From the NCBI GenBank assembly GCA_039111635.1, contig JBCAQO010000002.1:3286001-3350000 (forward strand): a stretch of DNA of 64,000 nt, read 5' to 3'. Of this stretch, positions 46,401 to 58,256 are shown in pieces. A program made the translations under genes and the position numbers. The notes under the pieces were generated by a model that worked only from the letters and a program-made list of their open reading frames with translations, had not been told where the DNA came from and ran no database searches. How positions within the stretch are numbered: position 1 is the first letter of the stretch; every line of letters starts with the position of its first letter. This DNA is from Heterobasidion occidentale. Lineage: Eukaryota; Basidiomycota; Agaricomycetes; Russulales; Bondarzewiaceae.

Positions 46401-48914
46401 TGCCGGACCGTCGATGCAGGCGAATACGCGGCGTGGAGTGCGCGCTACGCGGAGGCGACGGCGGCGATCGACGATCGCGAAGAGCTCGTGGAGCGGGTGT
46501 CGGAGGAGATCGAGGGCGGGCTGGTGCTGCTCGGGGCGACGGCGATCGAGGACAGGTTGCAGGACGGCGTGCCCGAGGCGATCGCGGACTTGAAGAAGGC
46601 GGGGATCAAGATCTGGGTCGCGACCGGGGACAAGCTGGAGACTGCCATCGGTGCGTGGGCCCCGTCCCATTTCATGCGCTGTTCCTGTGCTCATGCGTTT
46701 TCCTCGTCTGTGCAGCTATCGGACACAGCACGAACCTGATCGGGCGCGAGTCGAATATTATCATCATTCGCGGGCGCGGGGACCAGGGACGGTCGATATA
46801 TGCGCAGATGCTGCACGCGGTGGAGGAGTACTTCCCGGGGAGCGGCCTTTTGGACGATCCGCTGGTCGTCACGGACGAACTCGAGGGGGGGACGTCGTCC
46901 CGCCGCGATTCGCACCAGATGTATCCGCTGCAGCGCGTCAACACGGGCGTGTCGTCGATCGTGGGGACCGACAACGGACACAAGCCGGGCGGGTTCGTCC
47001 TCGTCATCGACGGGCTGGCCCTCACGGACGTGCGTGTTCTTCCTATTTGCCACCGTTACTGACACTGACAATGGGTTTGCAGGCGCTGAGCGACGACAAG
47101 CATAAGCATCTGCTGCTCAATCTTGCGATGCAGTGCGAGGGCGTTGTGTGCTGTCGCGTGTCGCCCAAGCAAAAGGCTCTTGTCGTCCACCTTGTCAAAG
47201 ACGGGCTGGGCGCGATGACGCTGGCCATCGGCGACGGCGCGAACGACGTGAGCATGATTCAGGTGGGTGTTTCACATCGTGCTTGCTTGTGTTGCTTAGA
47301 CGCCGTGCTGATCGAAGGCATTGGGGCTCTGTTAGGCCGCGGACGTCGGGGTCGGCATTTCCGGGGAGGAAGGCTTGCAGGCTGTGAACTCGTCCGACTA
47401 CGCCATCGCGCAGTTCAGGTTCTTGAAGCGGTTGATCCTCGTGCATGGGCATTGGTCGTACGCTCGCAACGGAAATATGTGGGTATCTTAATTTAGGTCG
47501 TGCATTTTCGGCACGCTGATGGGAGCCTCGTGTGCAGGATCGTCAATTTCTTCTACAAGAACATCATTTGCATCGGCGTGCTGTGGTGGTTCCAGATATA
47601 TTGCGGCTGGTCGTCTGCCTAGTAAGTCCAACAAGGTTTGCATCTTGGCGCCTTGACACGTCTAAACCCATTCAAACCAGCGTCTTCGATTATACGTACC
47701 TGCTGTTCTGGAATTCTTTCTGGACCCTTTGCCCCGTGATTGCCATTGGCCTCTTTGATCGCATCGTTGGTGAGAACTTGATGTCCATTCTTGCCGCGCC
47801 GACGTCTGTGGAGGCTGATGTGTTCCCTCTTTTGTTGCGCGTGCGTTAGACGATCATGTTTTGATGGCGTTGCCGGAGCTCTACCGGTATGGACGCGAAG
47901 GGAAATGGTTCGACATGAATTTGTTCGCCAGGTTCATGGCCGACGGCATCGTTCAGGTGGGTGGCTCGGGTTGCAGTGTTGGGAGGCGACTGACCTCGGT
48001 GCTGATACGCCCCTCGCACCACAGTCCGCGATCATCTTCTTCATTTTGCTCTATGGATACTTCTCGCCAACCGCCCGACACGATGGATACGATGTCGCTC
48101 AGTACGAGTTCGCTACGGTAAGAAGCCGCCTGGCCCAGGCCTTCTTTTCTTCGGGGAGCGATGCTTACCTTCTTTTGCGTTTCAGACCATGGCCATCTCA
48201 GCTGTCATGGCAGCCAATCTTTTCAATGGCATGAACACCAACGTGTGGACGGGCTGGGTCTTTTTCGCTGTGCTCGTCGGTATCGTTCTCGTATGGGCAT
48301 ACACAGTGCGTGCCCATGATCCTTTCTACTCGGTTCGCAGTGTCTGATGCGTGATGGATCTCGTTCAGGCTATCTATTCTATCATCTCCCCTGGCTGGTT
48401 TGCGACAGACGTCTTTGGAAACGACCACTTCCTCTTCCTCTCACCCTTGTTCTGGTTCGGGCTTCCCATCACCGTCCTCATCTCTCTCGCTCCGACGTAC
48501 ATCTACAAGGCATGGAAATTCGGTTTCAGCCCTAACGATATCGAGATCATGCGGTGGAACCACAAGCTCAACCCGCGACTGGACATCGTCAACGAGGCGT
48601 ACATGCGCAGTCGCCAGGACCTCCAGCCTCCACAGCCGTCCACGAACCCCTACGGCGAGCGCCCGCCAGCCTTTGCGCAAGCGAGCCAGATCGACATGGC
48701 CACGGGCCTGCGGTCGCAATCTCGTGGGTTCGACTTTGCGACGGAAGAGAACGGCGTGGCGATGCGGCGCATGCAGAGCAATCTGTCTGGCCGCCATCCG
48801 CTGGCGCCGATCCAGGAGCGCAAGCGGCGACCGAGCACGCTGCTCAAGTCGATACGGCGGCCGCTGCGCAGGAAGAAGCCGCCAACCGCGTCGGAGCAGC
48901 TTCCGGAACAGTGA
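43472..48914 (+). CDS. P4-type ATPase, phospholipid flippase
   Basis: Moves aminophospholipids or phosphatidylcholine to the cytosolic leaflet of plasma or Golgi/endosome membranes. Thirteen exons: 43472-43737, 44115-45200, 45288-45486, 45663-46650, 46716-47029, 47083-47262, 47336-47478, 47538-47621, 47681-47769, 47850-47956, 48025-48117, 48186-48305, 48369-48914; 1404 residues. P4 landmarks: [16 protein letters not shown] (DGET), [12 protein letters not shown] (the P4-specific PISL), DKTGTLTQ with Asp510 phosphorylated, [14 protein letters not shown] [13 protein letters not shown], and [20 protein letters not shown]. Ten membrane helices are expected. The insert near [14 protein letters not shown] and the size suggest a Dnf1/Dnf2-like subfamily, not certain. 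Intron 1 (377 nt) is about six times the usual length. The C-terminal tail is Arg-rich. Confidence 0.95.
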
Positions 48915-51900
48915 TGTGGGCGTCGTTAGCTTTCCGTTTCTTTTTATGTGCTCAGTAGCCTTGCACACTTCCACCCGTCGACACCTCCCTTCCACCCCCA
49001 CTTCCCTCTCCTTCCCTTCCTTCATCTGTCTGCTTTGATATATCTGCCGACATTCGTTTTCGACGCGTTTGTTGTACTTTTATCTGCTTAACATCTCCCC
49101 CCCAGTTAGGCGTCTTGTGGTTTTAAGTAGCATCATAGGTATCGGCCTTCTGTAGCTCGACTCGATTATTCTCGCATGCTACTTAGCGCTCTTATTTACT
49201 TAATGAACGGGCGAGCATTCGCACGGAAACTCACACCTATGTGGATGTACTTCAGGGACATAAACACTATCTATTCACTTCATCAAGAATCCGCGCCGTG
49301 ATTGTTGGTTCACCACATGAAGACACGGCTTGCAGTATGGCCTGTTCCGTGCAGTGCATTTTCAATTAATGCGGGGATCGGAGTCGGCCGTCGGCATCGC
49401 AAGCTAAGACTGATGCAGATGCGACTCCTCGCAAGGTTTGACTTGTGTACACGGAGATGAGAAATCGCGAGTGGTGTTATCAAGATGCTCTTTTGTCCTA
49501 GTCGGCCGGTGCGGGACCCTCGGGTAACAAAAAGGCTTCATTCGACAGACCATGGAAAGACGATCAGATACTGTAAGTCCATGTGGAAAGCGGAACCTAA
49601 CTGTCATGCCTTCATACATGAAGGCGATGGTGCGAGGATGCTTGAAACAAGCATAGCTTGGGGGCACGGAGCGCAGATTGGGTGGGACAAGCCAGACATT
49701 TCGGACCTAGTTTGCTGGAGCTTGCGGGACGTGATGTTCTCGCGATTCGTCGCGCGCCCGTCCGGCGAGCTCGATATGCGTGGACCCAGAGCCGTTATGC
49801 ATGAATACCGTCCGCTTGGGCTGGAGCTGCCTTTCACGACGGCGCGGTCCAAGTCCGAAGCGCTTGTGGCGTTCAATGGGTCATCGAAAGGAGTTGCTTA
49901 TCAGGACGCTAGGGGAAGTGGCGGACTGTATGGATAATGTGCCGGAACGCGGTTAAATACACCGCCGAAATAGCCTGTTTGTACAGCGGCAAACGAGGTC
50001 GGGACGTCGTCAAAAATAGAAACTGACAAGGATTTGCGATACGGCATGAGGAGGTCAATCGAGGAATGCTGGAAACCTGATGTCAATCCCGGAAGCGGTC
50101 TCTTCAGCCCAAGGTAAACTGCGCAGACGGAGAAACAGAGGGGGTTGAACAGTGAACCGGACCTTTCATCGAACAGCCCATATGCTCATCTCACTGGACA
50201 GCTGGACCCTAGGTGTGGGAACGGTGCGAATGGGGCAGATGACGATGCTCGAACTTTGAATTATGGTCGACCAAGAAACGCAGGGAATTTGAAAGTGTCG
50301 TAGGCCACTGAATCTGGCCGATGCTTACCCTGAACATGGGGCTTCCTTTATGATTCAACGCCTGATCATAGGATTCGAAGAAGGTTTTGGGGAGGGCTGG
50401 CCGCTCAGATGAAATTCAGCATCCGCATGAAGAAATATAGAGACACGGAGACTGACCTCCTAAGATACGGAACAGAGACACGATTGAAAGAATCATTTGT
50501 ATGATGGGTCTGATCATCTAGGCAGGCCTCTGTCGCGATTCCATTTCTCGGAGAGAGCGAAGGTCGCAGAGTTATGTCTTGAGGGCGTTGTGACATGGCT
50601 TCCCCCAGGTCTTGATATAGTTATACCTGCCCCTGCTCATGCTAGAGCTTGGGAATTTTAGAGTCGCATATGGAGGTCGCACTTGAACGTCGGCGAAGAA
50701 GCACAATCAGTCGGCAGGCGGTATGGAGCAACCGTCAAAGGATATGCAAATAAAGTTATCAAGCGTCCCCGACCGCTCAACTCACATGACGACATGCTTG
50801 TGCGTTGAGGGCTCTCCACCGATTATCTGTCAGGATCTCTGAGCTGTAACGGACGTACCAAAGTGGACGTGGATCATGCATGAACCTTTAGACTGAACCT
50901 GGTGCTTGTAGCTCAGATTCCATGATTTTGAGAGGCAATCTGCGTGCTGATTGATTCACTGGACAGTGGAAAGGGAAGAGTAAGCATCTGATGCTTTATG
51001 TGTCTGTCAAGCTTCAGACAGCGTCTGAACGTAGGACCGGCTTTGAACTGTCGGCGCGGAGAATGCCAGCGAGAAGGGTGAATCTGGAAAATCTAGGTTC
51101 GCGTGGTGGCTATCAGGGCGCTTCCGTCGCAACATGTTGTGAGACCGATCAAGCCGCAAAAATGGGCCTCCGAATGACATTGCAGAACAGGGATCTGGAG
51201 GTAGGCACTTTTGAACTTATAGTACGAGGCGGTAGAGGTGTTTCAGCCTTCCAGGCACGACTGAGGTGGCGGTGGCGCCGCTCGCCTAACGAGGCAGAGA
51301 TTGTTCGTTGCCTGCTGCGCCATCCGACAACGCCATCGTCCCTTCCCACTCTCCTGCGGATCAGCATCCCTCTTCTGTCCTCGAGCCAACTCCACCATAA
51401 ATCTTGTCTCTAAGCTACCTTGCTCTTTTCCTCATAGTCCGAAAAATGAATGAAATACAATCACGATTTCAACACTGGTGCCTTCGCTTGGATTCTCGCG
51501 CATCGATACGCTATTGTTCTCCTCCTCGTCATCACATCTCCTGTTCCGTGAGAGAAGCGCTTCTTTCCCGTGGAATATGAAAGCTCTCCGTCTCGGCCGC
51601 CTGCTCTTGTGACTCGCCGAGGACGCTCGTGGCGCTAGCCTGCGACTTTGACAATAAGGTCCTCCGCACCACTTTCCTGTCTTACCTCCTCTTACCTCAT
51701 CTAATCATGAACACCTTGAGAGACTCCCTGGGCTGGCAGTTATTACGCGAATGCAAAATGCGAGCTGTGCGGATAATGCAAACGTCGAGCTGAATGCATC
51801 GTAGGCGCACGACGGTCAATGATAGGGCGGAACCATTGACAGCCACAGCCTGATCCCGTCCACGCTCAAACCGCTGCCGTGATGGGCAGGGGCCGTCGCC

Positions 51901-52223
51901 CCAGATTCACTCGACCTTCCGATCTACCCACAGATGCAGGCTCCGTTATCTCGGTCTTTTGTTTCCAAATCCGAGTCTGGCTTTCCTCCATCACTATCAT
52001 GTTTCTGCGTAATGGATCAGTACTTCGTGCTATGACAGGAACGACCAAGCGAGATCCCTCGAATAACGCTAAATCTCCCAAACGGATTCACTCGGATATC
52101 ATGGACCGAACGGGACCTATGTCCTCACGTAGACAATTATTCGTGTTGTGGCATGACGGTGAACCGGGATCCATACACGACCCGTCAACTTGGACATACG
52201 GGGCGGAAGTTCATCCGACCACA

Positions 52224-52230
52224 TATAAAA
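52224..52230 (+). promoter_or_regulatory. TATA-like box of the sesquiterpene synthase
   Basis: TATAAAA lies 165 bases before the ATG at 52389. A 14-base poly-C tract (52258-52271) sits between them. Confidence 0.4.
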
Positions 52231-52257
52231 GTTCGTGGTGTTGTTCGTGCCTCCTTA

Positions 52258-52271
52258 CCCCCCCCCCCCCC
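52258..52271 (+). repeat. Poly-C tract, 14 nt
   Basis: Uninterrupted run of C in the probable 5' UTR or core promoter of the terpene synthase gene. Such runs are prone to length variation and sequencing error. Confidence 0.85.
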
Positions 52272-52388
52272 GCTTCTCCTCCACTTCTCTGCACATTCTG
52301 GGATTGCCTCTCGTGACAGCATTCTTTTACCTTTTGACGCTGTCTTTGACGCTCTCGCCTTTCGCCCTTTCAAATTCAAGTGCCACCG

Positions 52389-53698
52389 ATGTCGGCCAAC
52401 ACATCTCCGACCCTCTCCGCCTCCCCGTCTACGACACGTTCCCTGTCGCCCGCGCCCACGCTTTCTCCCCCAACGTCTTTTATCTTGCCCGATCTAGTCT
52501 CCCATTGTCCATTTTCACTCACGTACCATCCCAACGGGGATGCTATCGCTTCCGACTCACTTCAATGGCTGCTTTCTTTCGTGCCTCATTTCACACCGCG
52601 AAAGGTGGCCGCGATGCATGGCCTCCAGGCCGGAGAGCTTACGGCGTATTGTTATAACAACTGTTCACCCGAGCGCCTTCGCGTCGTCAGTGACTTCATG
52701 AACTATCTGTTCCATCTCGACAACATCTCGGACGGGATGATGGCCAAGGACACCAAGGGGCTTAGCGATTGGGTCATGAACGCTTTCGAATGGCCCGACG
52801 AGTTCCACCCATTGAAAGGCCAGTCGGAAAACGTCGAGGAAATCAGTGCGGCCAAGCTTGCCCGAGAGTAAGTTCGCTCTTTGCTCCGAAATTTTCTCAC
52901 CATCTCGGGCTGACCGGTTCCGTATGTCATAGCTACTGGTCCCGCTGTGTCCGTGACGCGCGCCCGGATGTTCAAGCGCGGTTCAAGTCTTCCATGCAAA
53001 TGTTCTTCGAGGCTGTGCAGCGGCAGGCCGAGGACCGCGGTGAGAATGTGGTCCCAGATCTCGAATCGTACATCGACGTCCGCCGCGATACGTCTGGGTG
53101 CAAGCCTGTATTCGACCTCATTGAGTACTCGCTCGACCTGGAGCTTCCCGAGAAAGTTGCCGAGCACCCTGTCATCAAAGCGCTTAACCAGGGCGCGAAC
53201 GATCTTGTCACGTGGTCCAACGTAAGCTTTTAGTCTCTTCATTTTGATCTGTCCTATTGTTGTGGCATACGCGCAGCGCGCCCGATGTGTAAATATGCGG
53301 TGTGAGAAGAGAAGCTCGGATGCTGACCATTGATTTCGGCTCCGTTACAGGACATCTTCTCGTACAACGTCGAGCAGGCGCGCGGCGACACCCACAATAT
53401 GATCTGCATCTTCATGGCGCACGAAGATCTGACCCTGCAAGAAGCTGTCGACCGAGTCGGCGCGCTTTGCAAGCAGACGATTGACGCGTTCGTGGAGAAC
53501 CAGGCGCGCGTGCCATCGTGGGGTCCCGACATCGACCGTGACGTGCAGCTGTACGTGAATGGGCTCCAGGAGTGGATAGTCGGATCTCTGCATTGGAGTT
53601 TCATGACGCGCCGGTACTTTGGAGATGACGGCACGACGGTGAAGAAGACGCGCTTTGTCAGCCTGTTGCCTAGGGAGGACCTCGGGAAGCAGGCATAA
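52389..53698 (+). CDS. Fungal sesquiterpene synthase (class I terpene cyclase)
   Basis: Ionises farnesyl diphosphate and cyclises it to a sesquiterpene. Three exons, 52389-52867, 52933-53221 and 53351-53698, give 371 residues. The Asp-rich metal motif is DNISD (residues 111-115) in FHLDNISDGM. The second metal motif is a perfect NSE triad, Asn256, Ser260 and Glu264 in NDIFSYNVEQARGDTHN, with intron 2 falling between Asn256 and Asp257. The C-terminal WSFMTRRYF has the usual Arg-Tyr pair. All catalytic residues are present, so an active enzyme is likely; the product cannot be read from sequence. The first ATG in frame is used. No P450, transporter or regulator lies nearby in the window, so it looks solitary on this side of the flanks. 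Confidence 0.94.
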
Positions 53699-56471
53699 TC
53701 AAAACAGGAGCAGCGGGGAGTAGCGAGTAGGATGGTGCCCGCGGCGGACGGGGTGAACTCTTGCGCTTTCTTTTGTTCCGTCGGCCAGGCGTGCGCCGTG
53801 CAGGGCGGCGAGTGTGGGGAGTTGAGGCTTTCTGACGTGGCAGTTGTTTGGACGGCTTTTTATTCTTTCTTGACTTCTTGACATTCTCTCACCCATAGAC
53901 TCGTATGTTCGTTCTAGTTCTCTTTCTGTTATTGACACTTTGGCCGCCGACGAGGCGTGCATACGCAGCGTATCATTGGATAATATTTATATATTACAAC
54001 CCTCTTCACAGTGACCACGGTGCATTGAGCTGTTGTGGAGCCATCGCGTGTAACACGACTTGAGCGCGAGGCATAACTAATGTATCCGTGCAAACTCTCA
54101 GGGATGGGTCTGGCTCGATGCTGGGATAATGCCGCATAATACGCTCCAGCATGGAGGTCCGCTGGCAGGGAAGACTGCCTTGCGCAGGCAGCATTCCATG
54201 GTAGGGGTCTCGAAGCCCGAAGCTATAGCTCGAAATAGGAGGCTGTTTAATATCCTTTTGTCTTGCATCATGGCAAGGTCGAGAGAATACACCAGCATCG
54301 GGACAGCTTGCGCGGTTACTCCGCAGCATGTACGTGTGTTACGGTATGAGAATATACGTGGTCGATGCGGACGCGAAGAGGCATTGAAGCGGTAAGGGTC
54401 ATGTTGGCCTCGGCGCTCCCCGGTAGTGAGACGTACAGCGTGTGAATGTCCGGCATATGGCCTAGACGAGCGCCCAGAGAGCGCAGACGGAGATGCACAG
54501 GCACGGCGCGTGCAGGTGCGTGCTTGCCTTGTGGTTTTCTCGTTTCAGCCGAAATGAAGTCTACTCTAGAGCCTTCTACGCGGATGATCAATCTGCGTCT
54601 AAATTTGCATCTTCTGTGGTCCCTTTTTGATATCTGTTTTTGCATCTATTCAGATTTTTGGAAGGTCAAGGTGCCTGAGCGCGTAGCTGTTTATTCTGCA
54701 CGACGGTATACGCTGCAAAGTGTTCCGGTTGAGCATGCCGACTGAACCACGAGGACTCCGCGGCACAACCCGCGATGTCGGAGTCGACATCGACGAGAGT
54801 CGTTGGTTGTCAGATGGCATTATGGTCAGTAATGATAGGGGTATTTATTCAGGCCAGATGAGACAGAAAGGGATCTGCAATTTTTTTTGGGTTGGCAAGG
54901 CATCGATTCGGCCGCGGATATGACGGGGTTACGTACCTGAGGCTACCTGAGGCCTAGAGGAAATGTGGCATGAGGTTGTAGTATCCCGAATCGCATGTCA
55001 AATTACCAACGATGAGTGGGTGGAAGGATGGGTGACTCGGTGCTCGCCCACATTCGAGTTTCGATGGCGTGTGCCTCGCAATACCGACAGGGTCGGTGGA
55101 TATGATTATTTGACTGTGTTAATTCGGTTGTTACATGCTGTATGCTGTGTAGGACAAATGAGGGATCTTCGAGCACAAGCTCGCTACCTTGGGATAGTAT
55201 GGCGATCGGGCCGAGGTCCAAGCCGCCTAGTGAAGCGCGATGATGTGGGGGTCAGGCGGTGATGATCAATTGTGGCTAGCTAGGTGGCTAGCTAGCGAGG
55301 AAGAATATGTAGACGGATGGAAAGATGGATGGAAGATGCGTCGAGTTCAGGCGTAGGTCTACTGCCGATTTGTTATGGTGTACGGGCTTAACTCCTTCTG
55401 CACGAACTATCGATGTATGTCATCCCATGGTAGGTTAGGGCCTTCCCCGGATCCGCCCACCATGCACATGTGCATGAGTAGCATTTACCCACGTCACGGG
55501 CGGAACATGAGGCTACGAACTTGAAGGTACTTACTGACCATGGCACCCGGCGTCAAAACAAGAGCGATGGAACAACCTGTGGAACACTGGTGATACGGAC
55601 CAGGGTACCATGTGCATGCCTTATGGTGAGAACAATCACTTGTCTGACCAGCGCATCGACGATGGTCCGGAACGAGCCATCCGAAAGTCGGAAGTTTCTA
55701 TAGTCGTCAAGGGCGCTGGGCGGACCTTTGCGAGAGCATGCACGGCTTTGCACCGTCCATCGCACGCAGAGATGCTGCCGTGATGCATCTGATGGTAGCG
55801 ACTGATTCGTCCTTAAGTTTCAAACGAGCTGTCAGTGGACTCACTAGGTCCCACAACAGCGGTGCATCTCTGTATGCTCGCGCGCTCTGGCGTGAGAGAA
55901 CCGTCTCCGGCGGTGGTTACAATGAATAGGCGACCAGGACGCCGTTCGGAGGTGGAAGTATATATCGACCTACTGCGCGAGAGCGTGCGAGAAATCAAGG
56001 ACGGCGGCCGTCCGGGGTTTCATTTCAGCATCACCGTCGGCATTTGGGCCTGTCCGTGGCTGCTATTGAGGTGAAGTCCGAGAGTCCATGGTACGGCATA
56101 CGGAAAGCCCATAAATAATAAGCGTGCGTAAGATGGGTGACTGCGTGCTATCAATCAGTGGCAGAGCGGTGGTGAGAAATGGAGCATGCCGAATCCTGTT
56201 GGCAACCTCGAGGTAGACGCACGGACCTGCTCACCGAAGGTCTTAGAATTTTTCGACGCACGGTGTCGACGCGACAAAGACTCCCCCCTCCATGTATCTT
56301 TGCAGAGAAGCGAGGCATTTGCCATGTCGAACATAGAGACTTTCCTTGTATGGACGGCGCAGCTATGACGTCAGACGACGTCAGAGGTGAAAGCCCCTCC
56401 TGATATACGGCGAACGCAACGACGAGCTGCTTCACCTCGCCAGCAACATCGACTCTGGCATCCTGTCCACA
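53699..56471. other. Gene-free stretch, 2.8 kb
   Basis: No supported gene on either strand. It contains a 12-bp direct repeat built on GCTAGC at 55272-55295 and a short TACCTGAGGC doublet near 54934-54953. The right end is the promoter of the DUF3429 gene. Confidence 0.55.
55272..55295 (+). repeat. 12-bp direct repeat, GTGGCTAGCTAG twice
   Basis: Two adjacent identical copies, each containing the palindrome CTAGCTAG. Possibly a footprint of a mobile element or a small minisatellite. Confidence 0.65.
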
Positions 56472-57793
56472 ATGAACGTCTTATTTTCAGTCGCGCGTCC
56501 GTCAATTCGCACGGCGGCTCTGCGTCGCGCACCTCTTTCTCTAAGATCACCTTACACCCGCCTTGCGCCCCTGATGCCAACGCCACGGCCTCCAACGTCC
56601 CGCATTCTTCGTCTAGCCACTGCGCTGCAACAAACTCGTTCGGTCGCATCATCCGTGTCTGGACGACCAGGTTCACAGACTATTGAGCAAGCTGCGCTAA
56701 ACGTTCGCGAGGAGGTCGGCAACTCGACCACAGACTGGGCAAAGACGATTGCGGGCGGCAATTTACCGGTCGACAGCATGAAGTCCACCGGAGAGACGTT
56801 TGTAGGTCGCTCGCTCTTTCCGACTCGGCGCCCTTTGCACGTCAATGCTCAAACGCTGAGACCGATGCGACCGACAGTTAGGAATCACGAGCGCCGTCGC
56901 GCATGCTGTACCGATGCCGTACATCGTGACGGGTTTGGCTGGCGGCTTGCCATACATCGTAGCGTCCGCGGCGACGATGTACCTCTCACACCAAGCCGGT
57001 CTCGCGACTGCAGGTATGCGGCCTCCTTCCCGATTTGTCCAAGATTAACCATTGGCGGGCGACAGGGATCCTCACGGGACTTGATCCCGGTGTCGCATTG
57101 ACCATTCTTGATCGTGCGCTGAGCATTCAGGTGACGTATGGCGCCGTTATGCTGTCTTTCCTTGGTGCGTTTCAGTCCCAGTCCTTGTCCCTCATCCAGG
57201 CCCCCTTTCTTGGCCCATAAAAGCTATTTTCTCACGACTGTCGCGATGCTTGCAGGGGCGCTACACTGGGGTATGGAGTTTGCTGGGTACGGTGGACACA
57301 AGGGATACAAGCGTCTCGCGCTCGGCATGGCCCCCGTCTTATATGCTTGGCCAACCCTCGCGCTTGACCCAACCTTTGCCCTCATTGCACAATGGGTCGG
57401 CTTCACAGGGCTCTGGTGGGCAGATCTTCATGCTACAACTGCTGGTTGGAGTAAGCCAAGGCTCTGCATCACTGAATCGACGTGACACTTACTGCTGTGT
57501 GTGTACATGCAGCCCCGGCATGGTATTCGCAATACCGTTTCTACTTATCGATTCTAGTCGGCACGTGCATCATCACCACCCTAGGCAGCATCTCGTATTG
57601 GGGGCCTGTCGCGGGGCATGGCCTGCTGACGCATGACCTCGAGCTCATTCGCTCCCAACGCGTGCACGGAAAGCCCGGAGGTGAAGGCGTAGTGCCAGGT
57701 GAAGTCGAAGCGGTGAGCACTGGGGAGGCGGGAGACAGCTATGTTTTGATTCGGAAGAAGCACCGTGAAGCCCAGGAGGGAAAGGAGCAGTGA
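56472..57793 (+). CDS. DUF3429/TMEM69-like mitochondrial membrane protein
   Basis: Five exons, 56472-56801, 56878-57013, 57066-57164, 57256-57450 and 57513-57793, with GT-AG introns, give 346 residues. The first about 60 residues are Arg/Ser/Pro-rich without acids (MNVLFSVARPSIRTAALRRA), a typical mitochondrial presequence. Several membrane helices follow: GLPYIVASAATMYLSHQAGL, the block around TILDRALSIQVTYGAVMLSFL/GALHWGMEFAGYGG, APVLYAWPTLAL, and FYLSILVGTCIITTLGSISYW. The GALHWGMEF block and spacing match the DUF3429 family, whose biochemical role is unknown. The C-terminus is a soluble Gly/Glu-rich tail. Confidence 0.87.
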
Positions 57794-58256
57794 GGAACCA
57801 CAAGGGAAGGTTCTCGAAGATCGTGCGATTGGACTCAATAGGTGCCTCAGGAGCGCCTGTCATTCTATGTATCATTAGGTTTGTGGCAGGGGATCTGTTC
57901 TCGGACATTCTTTAGCAAAGTTGTTTACAATGTACCATGCACTTCACTGTGAGGAAGCTTCACCTGTCGCTGGCATCTAGCTTGAAACAGCCTTTCAGAA
58001 TGTCGAGCAACGGAGGATGAGGAAGCTAAAGGGCTAAAGGGCAACGAAATGACTGGAATGTTCTCGGCACGTGCAATTCGCTTCCGTAAGAAACTTTCGT
58101 CGCGTCTCCTCTGTACTCGCAGCATTTATCACACCCTCCCCCCCTTTGCAGTCTATCGCTGTCGGTCACTTCCGCCTTATTCCAGATTGCACGCACCTCT
58201 CGCATCCTACGAAAAAGTCTGCTACTTTGTAACTAGGCGAGAAAAAGCAGCCAAAG
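57794..58256. other. Intergenic: AHA1 promoter
   Basis: No gene. The last 150 bases are CT-rich. No heat-shock element triplet (nGAAn) was convincing by eye. Confidence 0.5.

Larger units (their letters stand above)
48915..52388. other. Gene-free stretch, 3.5 kb
   Basis: Longest stretch without a supported gene. ORFs of 150 residues (49485-49937) and 140 residues (50991-51413) have no motif, do not extend by splicing and use codons unlike the neighbours. It may hold old repeats. I see no terminal inverted repeats or transposase motifs. Confidence 0.55.

Noticed and set aside
45756..46694. 312-codon minus-strand ORF opposite the flippase
   Set aside because: Same GC-driven shadow of a P4-ATPase exon.
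49485..49937. 150-residue plus-strand ORF
   Set aside because: No motif, no joinable introns, surrounded by gene-free DNA; likely chance.
50991..51413. 140-residue plus-strand ORF
   Set aside because: Arg/Ser-rich with no family feature; begins and ends in gene-free DNA.
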